From assembly GCF_020523795.1 (NCBI RefSeq), contig NZ_JAJALI010000003.1:372001-436000 (forward strand): a stretch of 64,000 nucleotides of DNA. Reading direction: 5' to 3'. Source of the DNA: Ancylobacter sp. Lp-2 (GTDB lineage Bacteria > Pseudomonadota > Alphaproteobacteria > Rhizobiales > Xanthobacteraceae). Below the pieces are notes generated by a model. The model searched no databases and had not been told where the DNA came from. It worked only from the letters and a program-made list of their open reading frames with translations. Of this stretch, positions 8,661 to 17,509 are shown piece by piece; position 1 is the first letter of the stretch; each line of letters begins with the position of its first letter. A program made the translations under genes and the position numbers.

Positions 8661-9692
8661 TCAGCCCGGACCGGCGCCGGAGACGTGGTCGCGAAGATCC
8701 TGAAGCGAGGCGAAACGCAGCGTGCCATCCGGCAGCTCGGCCTCGATCGAACCGTCCGAGAACAGCTTGTAGGCCATGCCGCCGATGACGCCGGCCTTGA
8801 GCACGGTGATCCCCGGCGGCTCGCTCGGCGGCTCGTCGGTCGGGTCGGAGACATGCAGGAAAGCCGGCGGCGCGCCCGGCCCCTCGTCGGTATCGGCGGC
8901 GGCCGGGGCTGTCTCGGGCGGCTTCGGCTTTGCGATCTTCGGCTCGGGCGCCGGTGCCGCCGGCTTGGCGGCCGGTTTGGGCTCGGCCGGCGGCTTCGGC
9001 TTGAGGAAGTCCGGCATGGCGGGCCTGGGCTCCGCCGCGGCAGGCTTGGTGTCGACCGGCTTGGTGTCGACCGGCACCGGCTCGGGCTCGAGCAGGTCCG
9101 ACAGTTCGAACGGCGGCAGTTCCGGGCTGTCCGTCGCCAGCTCGGCGAGATCCGGCTCCGGCGCCGGCTCAACCGGGGCCGGTTCGGGCGCACGCTTGCG
9201 CCGGAACCAGGACGGCAGACCGCCTGAACTCTCCTTCGCGGGCGCAGGCGCGGGAACGCCGGACGCGGGAAATTCGGGGCCCGGCACGTCGGGCTCGGCC
9301 GGCAACACCGCAACGGGCGGCTCCGGCGGCTGCGCGGCCGCCTTCGGCTCGGAAAGCCGTGCCGGCGGCTCGAAGGGCGTCACCGCCGCGGGCGCCGCGC
9401 GGGTGTAATCCTCATGCGCGTCGTCATGGGCCGCCACCTGCCGGGCATGCTCGCCCTCGTAATACTCATCGGCCTCCACATGCACGACGCCGTCGAGCTT
9501 CAGGCCGATGTCGATCAAGGCGCGATGGACGAAGCCGAGCGCAAGCAGCAGCAATCCGCCGACAAAGCCGAGGGTGCCGACGATGACGAGCGCGGCCCCG
9601 GAAGGTTGTGCCAGGGATTGCACGCCGATCAGTCCGACCACGACGCCGATCGCGCCGATCACCAGACCGATGCCGATGATGATTGCACCCAT
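8661..9692 (-). CDS. Unknown two-TM protein with acidic proline-rich domain
   Basis: A 343-residue protein. Two N-terminal membrane helices (about 2-24 and 33-55) are followed by an approximately 220-residue low-complexity stretch rich in Pro, Glu, Ala and Lys, including a duplicated VDTKP VDTKP. A compact C-terminal module of about 45 residues follows (LKAGVIGGMAYKLFSDGSIE, then DGTLRFASLQDLRDHV). The C-terminal module reads like a small beta-rich domain repeated in other rhizobial proteins of unknown function. No enzyme motif is visible. It is monocistronic, with its own terminator; the upstream 324 bases separate it from the divergent superoxide dismutase gene. Confidence 0.7.
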   Translation of the reverse strand: MGAIIIGIGLVIGAIGVVVGLIGVQSLAQPSGAALVIVGTLGFVGGLLLLALGFVHRALIDIGLKLDGVVHVEADEYYEGEHARQVAAHDDAHEDYTRAAPAAVTPFEPPARLSEPKAAAQPPEPPVAVLPAEPDVPGPEFPASGVPAPAPAKESSGGLPSWFRRKRAPEPAPVEPAPEPDLAELATDSPELPPFELSDLLEPEPVPVDTKPVDTKPAAAEPRPAMPDFLKPKPPAEPKPAAKPAAPAPEPKIAKPKPPETAPAAADTDEGPGAPPAFLHVSDPTDEPPSEPPGITVLKAGVIGGMAYKLFSDGSIEAELPDGTLRFASLQDLRDHVSGAGPG

Positions 9693-10016
9693 AAAAACAC
9701 TCCGCCGGGCTGATTCGCGACCAGCCCTCCTTGCATTCTAACTTATGCCGCGGACCGCTTTTACGAAAGCTCGCCACATTTACCAAGATGCTTTGCTTTC
9801 GCGCCGCTGTCGGCTCGTCGCCGAGCCGGTTGTCCACCTGCCGGAAATTCTTCCCAGGGAAATGCGGACTCGCCATGGCTTTCGGTTGTCCCCGGCGGCG
9901 GACCGCCCTATCTAGTCACGTCGATCTCTTTTCGGTGCGCACGCACCTTTGGGAGGAAGCCGCCCGGCGCTCGCTGCCGAGGCGGGAGCCAGATTTACAT
10001 TGCGGAGACAGAGTCG
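9693..10016. other. Divergent spacer upstream of sodB
   Basis: This 324-base stretch contains no supported gene. It should carry the promoters of the unknown membrane-protein gene (minus) and of superoxide dismutase (plus). The part nearest 9735-9800 is relatively AT-rich. I see no recognisable operator. Confidence 0.5.
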
Positions 10017-10613
10017 ATGTCCTTCACGCTTCCTGATCTGCCTTATTCCTATGATGCTCTCGCGCCCTATATGTCGCGCGAGACGCTTGAGTACCATCAC
10101 GACAAGCACCACCTCGCCTATGTGAACAACGGCAACAACCTGCTGAAGGGCACCGAGTTCGAGGGCAAGTCGCTCGAGGAGATCGTCAAGGGCTCCTACG
10201 GCAAGAACCCCGGCCTGTTCAACAACGCCGGCCAGCACTACAACCACCTGCACTTCTGGAACTGGCTGAAGCCCAATGGCGGCGGCGCCATCCCCGGCGA
10301 GCTCGAGAAGAAGATCGTCGAGGATCTCGGCTCGGTGGAGAAGTTCAAGGAAGACTTCATCCAGGCCGGCGTCACCCAGTTCGGCTCCGGCTGGGCGTGG
10401 CTGGCGGTGAAGGACGGCAAGCTGATCGTCGCCAAGACCGCGAACGGCGAGAGCCCGCTGGTCTCCGGCGCCACCCCGATCCTCGGCGTCGACGTGTGGG
10501 AGCACTCCTACTACATCGACTACCGCAACCGTCGTCCCGACTACCTCAAGGCGTTCGTCGAGAACCTGGTGAACTGGGACTACGTCGCCGAGCTGTATTC
10601 CAAGGCCGTCTGA
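10017..10613 (+). CDS. sodB: Iron/manganese superoxide dismutase
   Basis: A 198-residue cytoplasmic Fe/Mn-type SOD that disproportionates superoxide to oxygen and hydrogen peroxide. The four metal ligands are visible as His27 (EYHHDKHH), His77 (YNHLHFW), Asp159 and His163 (DVWEHSYYIDY). The length matches the family. The overall sequence is of the Fe-SOD (SodB) class common in Alphaproteobacteria, though metal use cannot be settled from sequence alone. A ribosome site (CGGAGAC) precedes the ATG. It is monocistronic and ends in a strong terminator. Confidence 0.95.
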   Translation: MSFTLPDLPYSYDALAPYMSRETLEYHHDKHHLAYVNNGNNLLKGTEFEGKSLEEIVKGSYGKNPGLFNNAGQHYNHLHFWNWLKPNGGGAIPGELEKKIVEDLGSVEKFKEDFIQAGVTQFGSGWAWLAVKDGKLIVAKTANGESPLVSGATPILGVDVWEHSYYIDYRNRRPDYLKAFVENLVNWDYVAELYSKAV

Positions 10614-10647
10614 TCCGGCCGGAAGGCTTCCAGCCTAAAGGCTTCCA

Positions 10648-10679
10648 AGGCGTCGGCCCCACCGGGCCGGCGCCTTTTT
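10648..10679 (+). terminator. sodB terminator
   Basis: Twelve-base stem with one G-T pair (10648-10659 and 10664-10675, loop CACC) running into a T-run at 10675-10679, 35 bases after the sodB stop. Confidence 0.85.
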
Positions 10680-10708
10680 CATGCCCGCCCTCTTAGCCCC
10701 GCGCGGCC

Positions 10709-11065
10709 TCAGCCGGCATAGGGCCGGCGCGGCCTCGGCTGGTTGCTGATCACGCAGTAATCGTTCCAGAAATTGTACTGGTAGGTCGACCGCCACTGAT
10801 ACAGCCAGTTGTCGCATTCGCCCCGGCTCTTGAAGCAGCCTTCCACCGTGCGGGTCTGGATCTGCTCCTGGAAGGTGCCCCATTGCCGCTGGCCGGTGAA
10901 ATGGCCGTACCAGAGCTTCGAGGCGGGTATGGTCTGCGCCATCACGGCGCAGTTGCCCCCCGGAAAGGCGCCGGTGAACTCATAGGCCACGGCACCGCCA
11001 TCCGGCACCGCCACGGCCGCGACGCCGAGCCCGGCGGCGACGGCCATCATCGACAGCTTGTTCAT
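10709..11065 (-). CDS. Small secreted protein, unknown
   Basis: A 118-residue protein starting MNKLSMMAVAAGLGVAAVAV, a clear N-terminal signal sequence. The mature part has four cysteines (NCAVMA, GCFKSRGECDNW, DYCVI) that could form two disulfides, and many aromatic residues (TYQYNFWNDYC). No family is recognised. The start at 11065 is set by the signal peptide. It lies 63 bases downstream of the ZntB-like gene on the same strand. Confidence 0.65.
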   Translation of the reverse strand: MNKLSMMAVAAGLGVAAVAVPDGGAVAYEFTGAFPGGNCAVMAQTIPASKLWYGHFTGQRQWGTFQEQIQTRTVEGCFKSRGECDNWLYQWRSTYQYNFWNDYCVISNQPRPRRPYAG

Positions 11066-11128
11066 CTCGCGCCTCGCGCTTGAATCCGGCGCCTCGCGCC
11101 GCGGCACCATTGTAACGCTGCGGCAGCC

Positions 11129-12115
11129 TCAGAGCCACCGCACCCAGCGGAACAGCCCGACCATCGCCACGCCGGCAATCCCGGCCAGCGAGGTGACGGC
11201 CCAGAAGCCCACCGGATCGTCGGAGCCGGGAATGCCGCCGACATTCATCCCCATCAGGCCGGTGATCAAAGTGAGCGGCGCGAAGATCACCGTCACCGCC
11301 GCCAGGATCTGCATGGAGCGGTTCATCTGCTCGGCGCGACGTTCTACCATCTGATCATAGATCACCGCCGCACGGTCGCGCACCGAATCCAGCTCTTCGG
11401 CGAAGCGCGTCACCCGGTCGCCGGCCTCGCGCAGCCGGTTGCGGTCGCGCACCGTCATCCACTCGGCATCCTCCAGCGAGAAATGGTTCAGCGCCTCGCG
11501 CTGCGGGGCGATGTAGCGCCGCAGGATGATCGCGACGCGCCGCAGCTCCGACACGCGCTGGCTGAGATTGGTGAGGGTGGCGCTCCAGACATTCTCCTCC
11601 AGCTCGTCGGCCTGCTCGGCCAGCGCGGTGATCACCGTGTCCATGCGGTCGACGAGGCGCAGCGACAGGTCGGCGATGAACTCGCCCGGCGTGCGCGGCG
11701 CCCGCCCGCGCGCCAGCGCGTCCTCGAAATCGGCCAGCGCGGACAAGGGATAGGTGCGCACCGAGATGATGCGCTTCGGTTCCACCCAGAAGCGGATCGA
11801 GTGCATCTCGTCCGGCAGCGAATAGGGTTTGAAGTTGATGCCGCGCAGATTGAGGAAGGCGCCGGAATCGAACAGCACGCAGCGCGGGCGCGTCTCCTCG
11901 GCGGTCAGCGAATCGGCGATGCCTGGCTCGATGCCGGCATCGGCCTCCAGCCAGGGCTGCTGGCGACGGTCCATCAGTTGGAGATGAATCCAGATGAAGC
12001 CGCGCTCGCCGACCGCGCAGCCCGCGCGCAGTTCGGCCCAGCCGACCTTGCGCGCCCCACCTGCGCCATCGAAGGCCCAGGCGGCGATGAAACCCTCGCT
12101 GTCATAGTCCGGCAC
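11129..12115 (-). CDS. zntB: CorA/ZntB family divalent cation transporter
   Basis: A 328-residue inner-membrane protein of the CorA superfamily, ZntB branch, proposed to move zinc. A large cytoplasmic alpha/beta domain with long helices (residues 1-260) is followed by two C-terminal membrane helices at about 270-290 and 303-322. Between them is GLMGMNVGGIPG, which contains the GMN signature; the following GGIPG is typical of ZntB rather than magnesium-specific CorA. It begins with GTG at 12115, GAGGTGG lying just upstream. Substrate (Zn, Mg or other) is inferred from the family only. Confidence 0.85.
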   Translation of the reverse strand: MPDYDSEGFIAAWAFDGAGGARKVGWAELRAGCAVGERGFIWIHLQLMDRRQQPWLEADAGIEPGIADSLTAEETRPRCVLFDSGAFLNLRGINFKPYSLPDEMHSIRFWVEPKRIISVRTYPLSALADFEDALARGRAPRTPGEFIADLSLRLVDRMDTVITALAEQADELEENVWSATLTNLSQRVSELRRVAIILRRYIAPQREALNHFSLEDAEWMTVRDRNRLREAGDRVTRFAEELDSVRDRAAVIYDQMVERRAEQMNRSMQILAAVTVIFAPLTLITGLMGMNVGGIPGSDDPVGFWAVTSLAGIAGVAMVGLFRWVRWL

Positions 12116-12287
12116 CGGCCACCTCCCCGCTCGCGGGATGAACGCTGGATGAACGAGCCCGAAGGATTGCGTTCAGTTCGATGAACCTTTTGCAACAACG
12201 GGTTCAGATTGAGTTAGGGCGAGGAGCACTAGTGTCCTTTCCATCGACAGGCCGATCCCCGGCCGACACCGAGATGCAGAGGTCGTC

Positions 12288-12680
12288 ATGAGCCGCTTCG
12301 CTCACAGCACCAAGATCGCCGCGATCGCCCTCGCAGGCGTCGCTCTGGCCAGCGCTCTCCCCACCCCGTCCCAGGCCCGCGACCACAATAACGGCGCCGC
12401 CGTGGCGGCCGGCGTGGTCGGTGGCCTCATCGTCGGCGGCCTGGTCGCCGGCGCGGCCAGCAACGCTTATGGTGGCGGCTATGGCGGTGGCTACTACGCC
12501 CCGCCCCCGCCGCCGCCCCGGGCCTATGCCCCCGGCCCGGCCTATGCCTACGGCCCCGGCCCCGGATATGGCTCCGGCTACGGCTACCGGCCCCACCGTC
12601 CGCGCTGCTGGACGGAGACCCGGACCTTCTACAACAATTGGGGACGCGCCTATTACCGCGACGTCGAGGTCTGCCGCTGA
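12288..12680 (+). CDS. Gly/Tyr-rich exported protein
   Basis: A 130-residue protein with a signal peptide (about 1-30, ending PTPSQA), then a hydrophobic glycine-rich segment (AAVAAGVVGGLIVGGLVAGA, 38-57) and a Gly/Tyr/Pro-rich region with a run of six prolines. It ends in a conserved-looking CWTETRTFYNNWGRAYYRD tail with two cysteines. Proteins of this layout are common outer-envelope hypotheticals in Rhizobiales. No function is known. The perfect terminator hairpin directly after the stop supports it being a transcribed gene. Confidence 0.75.
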   Translation: MSRFAHSTKIAAIALAGVALASALPTPSQARDHNNGAAVAAGVVGGLIVGGLVAGAASNAYGGGYGGGYYAPPPPPPRAYAPGPAYAYGPGPGYGSGYGYRPHRPRCWTETRTFYNNWGRAYYRDVEVCR

Positions 12681-12710
12681 GTTGCGTAGAAGCGACAGGT
12701 CCTGACGGAA

Positions 12711-12744
12711 CGAAAGGGCGACGGAGCGATCCGTCGCCCTTTCG
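12711..12744. terminator. Bidirectional terminator
   Basis: Perfect 15-base stem (12711-12725 with 12730-12744, loop GCGA) carrying AAAGGG/CCCTTT arms. It sits between the convergent Gly/Tyr-rich gene and folK and can serve both. Confidence 0.85.
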
Positions 12745-12747
12745 ACG

Positions 12748-13281
12748 TCAGGCCGCATCGGCGACCCGCACGATGCCGGATGTATCGAGCCCGGCCAGTG
12801 CGTCGCGGATGCGCACGCCGCCGACGGCGAGCTCCGGGGCGATCTCGGCCAGCGGCAGGAGAGCAAAGGCGCGCTCCATCATGCGCGGATGCGGGATCTC
12901 CAGATCCGGCTCGTCGATCTTCTCGTCGCCATAGATCAGGATGTCGATGTCGATCCGGCGCGGCCCGAAGCGCACCTCGCGGGTGCGGTCACGCCCGAAG
13001 GCGTGCTCGACGCCGAGCAGCATGTGCAAAAGCTCGCGCGCCGACAGCTCGGTCTCGATGGCGACCACCAAATTGAGATAGGGCCCCTGCGGCACCGGCC
13101 CCCAGGGCGGCGTCTCGTAGAGCGAGGAGCGCGACAGGATGCTGACGCCGCCAGTGCGGGCGATCAGCCCCACCGCCTTCGCCATGGTCTTCGCCCGGTC
13201 GCCCAGATTGGAGCCGAGGCAGAGATAGGCGACGTGCTTTTCGACCGGACGCGGCCGGCGGATGAAGAATTCAGGCGGCAC
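12748..13281 (-). CDS. folK: HPPK, 6-hydroxymethyl-dihydropterin pyrophosphokinase
   Basis: A 177-residue folate-pathway enzyme that transfers pyrophosphate from ATP to 6-hydroxymethyl-7,8-dihydropterin, supplying the substrate for FolP. Family motifs are AYLCLGSNLGDR near residue 18, SLYETPPWG (54-62) and the ATP/Mg signature FGPRRIDIDILIYGD (about 104-118). It starts with GTG at 13281, overlapping the end of folP by 11 bases, so folP-folK are translationally coupled. The usual third member, folB, is absent from this junction. It ends three bases after a strong bidirectional terminator. Confidence 0.95.
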   Translation of the reverse strand: MPPEFFIRRPRPVEKHVAYLCLGSNLGDRAKTMAKAVGLIARTGGVSILSRSSLYETPPWGPVPQGPYLNLVVAIETELSARELLHMLLGVEHAFGRDRTREVRFGPRRIDIDILIYGDEKIDEPDLEIPHPRMMERAFALLPLAEIAPELAVGGVRIRDALAGLDTSGIVRVADAA

Positions 13282-14149
13282 CTTTGATGGCCTCCGTCAC
13301 GCGGGCGGCCTGCACATGCGCGGCGACGTCATGCACGCGAATGATCGCGCAGCCGGCCATGATCCCGATCACGTTGGAGGCGATGGTGCCCGGCAGCCGC
13401 TCGGACGGCGTCGCCACCACCACCTTGCCGATCAGCGATTTGCGCGAGGTGCCGAGCAGCAGCGGGAAACCCAGTTTCACGAAGTCGCCGAGATGCGCCA
13501 GTGCCGAGAGATTCTGCTCGAACGTCTTGCCGAAGCCGATGCCGGGATCGAGGCTGACGCGGTCGGAGCGGATGCCGGCCCGCGCCGCCCGCTCCAGCGC
13601 CTTGTCGAAGAAAGCCAGCATGTCGTCGACGATGTTGATGGAAGGGTCCACCTCGGCCCGGTTGTGCATCACCACCACGCCGGCGTCGAAGGCGCTCGCG
13701 ACCCGCGCCATCTCCGGATCGCCCATCAGTCCCCAAATGTCGTTGACGATGTGGGCGCCCGCCTTCAGCGCGGCGTCGGCGACCTCAGCCTTCTGGGTAT
13801 CGACCGAGACCGGTACGCCGAGCCCGACGATCTCGGCCAGCACCGGCAGCACGCGGCGCATCTCCTCGTCGGCGGGAACCGGGGTGTGGCCGGGCCGGGT
13901 CGATTCGCCGCCGATGTCGAGGATATCGGCCCCATCCGCCACCAGTCTGGCCGCATTGGTCACCGCATCGTCCAGTGCGGCGCTGCGTCCGCCGTCGGAA
14001 AACGAGTCCGGAGTGACGTTGAGAATGCCCATCACCAGCGTGCGGCCGGCATAGTCCAGCCGCCGGCCGCGAGCGTCGAACACCGTCTGGCCCGGCGGCG
14101 GAAGGGAGGTTTCGAAGGCGTTCGACGGGGCGGACAAGGGGGCGGACAT
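13271..14149 (-). CDS. folP: Dihydropteroate synthase
   Basis: A 292-residue cytoplasmic enzyme condensing p-aminobenzoate with dihydropterin pyrophosphate, the sulfonamide target. It contains the DHPS signatures GILNVTPDSFSDGG (about 40-53), DIGGESTRPG (76-85), SVDTQKAEVADAAL (about 117-130) and VNDIWGLMGD, plus a C-terminal GTSRKSLIG. An N-terminal extension of about 25 residues precedes the usual start of the barrel. It heads the folP-folK pair; 152 bases of spacer separate it from the divergent HerA-like gene. Confidence 0.96.
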   Translation of the reverse strand: MSAPLSAPSNAFETSLPPPGQTVFDARGRRLDYAGRTLVMGILNVTPDSFSDGGRSAALDDAVTNAARLVADGADILDIGGESTRPGHTPVPADEEMRRVLPVLAEIVGLGVPVSVDTQKAEVADAALKAGAHIVNDIWGLMGDPEMARVASAFDAGVVVMHNRAEVDPSINIVDDMLAFFDKALERAARAGIRSDRVSLDPGIGFGKTFEQNLSALAHLGDFVKLGFPLLLGTSRKSLIGKVVVATPSERLPGTIASNVIGIMAGCAIIRVHDVAAHVQAARVTEAIKGAA

Positions 14150-14301
14150 GGCGGTTTCTCACATTTCCCCTCAAATTGCGCGCCGCGCCGGCGAAAGCAA
14201 GACGCCGGTAGCCATCTCCGACAATCTGCGCAGGTCCCGCTTGCCGAACGCCCTGCCCCCGCGCTCTATAGGCGGCGCGGAATCCACCCGAGGAGACCAA
14301 C

Positions 14302-15948
14302 ATGACCGGGGATGTCGACGGCAAGATCCTGGTGGGACGTTCGGAAAAGCCCGAATATCTCACGCTCAAGCTCGCCAACCGCCACGGCCTCGCCACCGGC
14401 GCCACCGGCACTGGCAAGACGGTGACGCTGCAGACCCTCGCGGAAGGCTTTTCCCGTGCCGGCGTCCCGGTCTTCGCCGCCGACATCAAGGGCGACCTCT
14501 CCGGCGTCGCCATGAAGGGCGACGGCCAGGACTGGATCGTCAAACGCTGCCAGGAGATCGGCGTCGACTATGCCGCCGACGAGTTCCCGGTGGTGTTCTG
14601 GGATCTGTTCGGCGAGCAGGGCCATCCGGTGCGCGCCACCGTCACCGAGATGGGCCCGCTGCTATTGGCCCGGCTGATGAACCTCAACGACGTGCAGGAA
14701 GGCGTGCTCAACGTCGTCTTCCGCGTCGCCGACGAGCACGGGCTGCTGCTGCTCGACCTCAAGGACCTCCGGGCGATGCTCGCCTTCGTGGCCGAGAACT
14801 CCGCCAAGCTCACCACCACCTATGGCAATGTCTCCTCCGCCACCGTCGGCGCCATCCAGCGCTCCCTCTTGGTGCTGGAGAACCAGGGTGCCGACAAGTT
14901 CTTCGGCGAGCCGGCGCTGAAGATCACCGACCTGATGCAGGTCGAGCGCCGCTCCGGCTATGGCACCATCAACATCCTCGCTGCCGACAAGCTGATGGGC
15001 TCGCCGCAGCTCTACGCCTCCTTCCTGCTCTGGCTGTTGTCGGAACTGTTCGAGCAGCTGCCGGAGGTCGGCGACCCGGAGAAGCCCAAGCTGGTGTTCT
15101 TCTTCGATGAGGCGCATCTCGTCTTCGACGAGGCGCCCCGCGCGCTGCTGCAGAAGATCGAGCAGGTGGTCCGGCTGATCCGCTCCAAGGGCGTCGGCGT
15201 CTATTTCGTCACCCAGAACCCGCTCGACGTGCCGGAAACCGTGCTGGCCCAGCTCGGCAACCGGGTGCAGCACGCGCTACGCGCCTTCACCCCCCGCGAC
15301 CAGAAGGCGGTGAAGGCGGCGGCCGACACGTTCCGGCCCAACCCCGCCCTCAACACCGCCCAGGTGATCACCGAGCTCGGCAAGGGCGAGGCGCTGGTGT
15401 CGATGCTGGAAGGCAACGGCACGCCCGCCATCGTCGAGCGCACGCTGATCTGCCCGCCGGCCGGCCGGGTCGGGACGGTGACGCCGGAAGAACGCGCCGC
15501 CATCATCGCCCGCAGCCCGCTGCGCGGCGTCTACGACCAGTCGCTCGACCGCGAATCCGCCTTCGAAATGCTGGCCAAGCGCGCCGAGGAAACGCAGGCC
15601 GACGCCGATGCCGGCAAGCCCGCCCCCAACGCCCCCGCCCCCACCGAGGCCGGCACCACGTCCGGCGGCGGCTGGATCAGCGACGTGCTCGGCGGCATCT
15701 TCGGCACCCCGTCACGCGGGCGCATGAGCGTCGGCGAGCAAGTCACCCGGCAGGTCGCCCGCGAAGTGACCAATCAGGTCACCAAGGCGATCCTGCGCAA
15801 CGTGCTCGGCGGGCGTTCGCGCACCACCCGCGCTGTTTCCTCGACGCCGGCGCGCAGTTCGTCCAGCAGTTCGTCGAGCAAGGCGAGCTCCGGCGACGAC
15901 TTCTCGCAGATCTTCGACGACTTCTCCGGGAGCGGCGGCCGCAAATAG
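14302..15948 (+). CDS. HerA-like ATPase (DUF853, YjgR family)
   Basis: A 548-residue P-loop ATPase of the HerA/FtsK superfamily, DUF853 (YjgR) group. Walker A is GATGTGKT at 33-40 and Walker B is KLVFFFDEAH near 263-272; VGVYFVTQNPLDVPETVLAQ lies in the sensor region. The C-terminal 120 residues are a Gly/Ser/Thr-rich tail with an eight-residue serine-rich run and an acidic end (SGDDFSQIFDDFSG). Family members are assumed to be DNA or peptide translocases, but their role is unproven. It is well expressed-looking, with AGGAG at 14290. The M20 peptidase follows after 41 bases. Confidence 0.88.
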   Translation: MTGDVDGKILVGRSEKPEYLTLKLANRHGLATGATGTGKTVTLQTLAEGFSRAGVPVFAADIKGDLSGVAMKGDGQDWIVKRCQEIGVDYAADEFPVVFWDLFGEQGHPVRATVTEMGPLLLARLMNLNDVQEGVLNVVFRVADEHGLLLLDLKDLRAMLAFVAENSAKLTTTYGNVSSATVGAIQRSLLVLENQGADKFFGEPALKITDLMQVERRSGYGTINILAADKLMGSPQLYASFLLWLLSELFEQLPEVGDPEKPKLVFFFDEAHLVFDEAPRALLQKIEQVVRLIRSKGVGVYFVTQNPLDVPETVLAQLGNRVQHALRAFTPRDQKAVKAAADTFRPNPALNTAQVITELGKGEALVSMLEGNGTPAIVERTLICPPAGRVGTVTPEERAAIIARSPLRGVYDQSLDRESAFEMLAKRAEETQADADAGKPAPNAPAPTEAGTTSGGGWISDVLGGIFGTPSRGRMSVGEQVTRQVAREVTNQVTKAILRNVLGGRSRTTRAVSSTPARSSSSSSSSKASSGDDFSQIFDDFSGSGGRK

Positions 15949-15989
15949 GCAGCCTCCCTTCGCCTTCCTTCCAGTCCGAGACCCCAGCC

Positions 15990-17372
15990 ATGTCCGATCT
16001 CGACCGCGTCCTCGCCGCTGTGGATGCCGATCTCGATGCCAGCCTCGAACGCCTGTTCGCCTTCCTGGCCATCCCCTCCATCTCGACCGACCGCAGCTAC
16101 GCGCCGGACTGCCGCAAGGCCGGCCAGTGGCTCGCCGACGACCTCGCCGGCCTCGGTCTCGCGACCCGGCTGAACGACACGCCGGGCCATCCCATCGTCA
16201 CCGGCACGTCGAGCCTCGGCGCCGCGCGACGCGTGCTGTTCTACGGCCATTACGACGTGCAGCCGGTCGACCCGCTGAACCTGTGGGAGAACCCGCCCTT
16301 CGAGCCGAAGATCGTCGAGGGGCCGAACGGGGTGAAGCGGATCGTCGCCCGCGGCTCATCCGACGACAAAGGCCAGGTGATGACCTTCGTCGAGGCCTGC
16401 CGTGCCTATCTCAAGGTCACCGGCACCCTGCCGGTGGACGTCACCATCATGGTGGAGGGCGAGGAGGAGAACGGCTCCGGCAACCTGCCGCCCTTCCTCG
16501 AAAGCCACAAGGAAGAGCTGAAGGCCGATGTCGCCCTCGTCTGCGACACTAGCATGTGGGATGCGAAGACCCCGGCCATCACCGTCTCGCTGCGCGGGCT
16601 GATGCATGACGAAATCGTCGTCACCTGCGCCAATCGCGACCTGCATTCCGGCTATTACGGCGGTGCCGCTGCCAACCCGCTGCATGTGCTGTCGACGATC
16701 ATCGCCGCCGTGCACGGGCCGGACGGCCACATCGCGATCCCCGGCTTCTATGACGGCGTCGTCGAGCCGCCGGACGAGGTGAAGGCGCAGTGGAACGCGC
16801 TCGGCATGACGTCCGAGAGCTTCCTCGGCCCGATCGGCCTGTCGCAGCCGATCGGCGAGAAGGGCCGCTCGCTCGTGGAGATGACCACCTCGCGCCCGAC
16901 CTTCGAGGTCAACGGCATGTGGGGCGGCTATATCGGCGAGGGCTCGAAGACGGTGATCCCCTCCATCGCCACCGCCAAGATCTCCTGCCGCCTCGTCGCC
17001 GGCCAGGATCCGATCCACGTCCGCGACGCGGTCCGCGCCTTCGTGCGCGCCCAGCTGCCCGCCGACTGCTCGGTGGCATTCCTCAGCGGCGAAGGCTCGC
17101 CCGCCGTCGCCGTCTCGCACGACAACCCGAATCTCGCCAAGGCGACCGCCGCGCTCAAGGACGAATGGGGCAAGCCTGCTGTGGTCATCGGCGCCGGCGG
17201 CTCGATCCCGATCGTCGGCCATTTCAAGAAGACGCTGGGCCAGGACGCGCTGATGATCGGCTTCGCGCTCGATGACGACCGCATCCATTCGCCGAACGAG
17301 AAATACGACCTCACCTCGTTCCACAAGGGCATCCGCTCCTGGGTGCGCATCCTCGCCGCGCTGGCGAGCTGA
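15990..17372 (+). CDS. M20 family dipeptidase
   Basis: A 460-residue di-zinc metallopeptidase of the M20 (CNDP/DapE-like) family, probably a cytoplasmic dipeptidase. Metal and catalytic residues are visible: His87 with Asp89 in GHYDVQP, the bridging Asp in SSDDKGQ (125-126), and the general-base Glu pair in EGEEENGS (157-164). An insertion dimerisation domain follows (about 200-320). A final His lies in DDRIHSPNEKYD. Length and motifs fit the family's dipeptidases; substrate is unknown. It is close behind the HerA-like gene on the same strand and may be co-transcribed. Confidence 0.9.
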   Translation: MSDLDRVLAAVDADLDASLERLFAFLAIPSISTDRSYAPDCRKAGQWLADDLAGLGLATRLNDTPGHPIVTGTSSLGAARRVLFYGHYDVQPVDPLNLWENPPFEPKIVEGPNGVKRIVARGSSDDKGQVMTFVEACRAYLKVTGTLPVDVTIMVEGEEENGSGNLPPFLESHKEELKADVALVCDTSMWDAKTPAITVSLRGLMHDEIVVTCANRDLHSGYYGGAAANPLHVLSTIIAAVHGPDGHIAIPGFYDGVVEPPDEVKAQWNALGMTSESFLGPIGLSQPIGEKGRSLVEMTTSRPTFEVNGMWGGYIGEGSKTVIPSIATAKISCRLVAGQDPIHVRDAVRAFVRAQLPADCSVAFLSGEGSPAVAVSHDNPNLAKATAALKDEWGKPAVVIGAGGSIPIVGHFKKTLGQDALMIGFALDDDRIHSPNEKYDLTSFHKGIRSWVRILAALAS

Positions 17373-17465
17373 GCGCCCCTCGCCGAAAGGACAGGCTCCG
17401 CCGAAAGGACGAGGAAAAGCGGCGGCTGCCGCCTCGATCTTTCGCTATGGTGCGGCCTCGACGGA

Positions 17466-17492
17466 TGTTCGACTGACACGTGTTCGACTGAC
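17466..17492 (+). repeat. 15-base tandem repeat before aminotransferase
   Basis: TGTTCGACTGAC occurs at 17466-17477 and again at 17481-17492, a 15-base period, immediately upstream of the ribosome site of the aminotransferase gene. A second short direct repeat (CGCCGAAAGGAC, two copies) lies near 17381-17408. It could be an operator or merely slippage. Confidence 0.5.
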
Positions 17493-17509
17493 GTTTGGGA
17501 GTGCATGAG

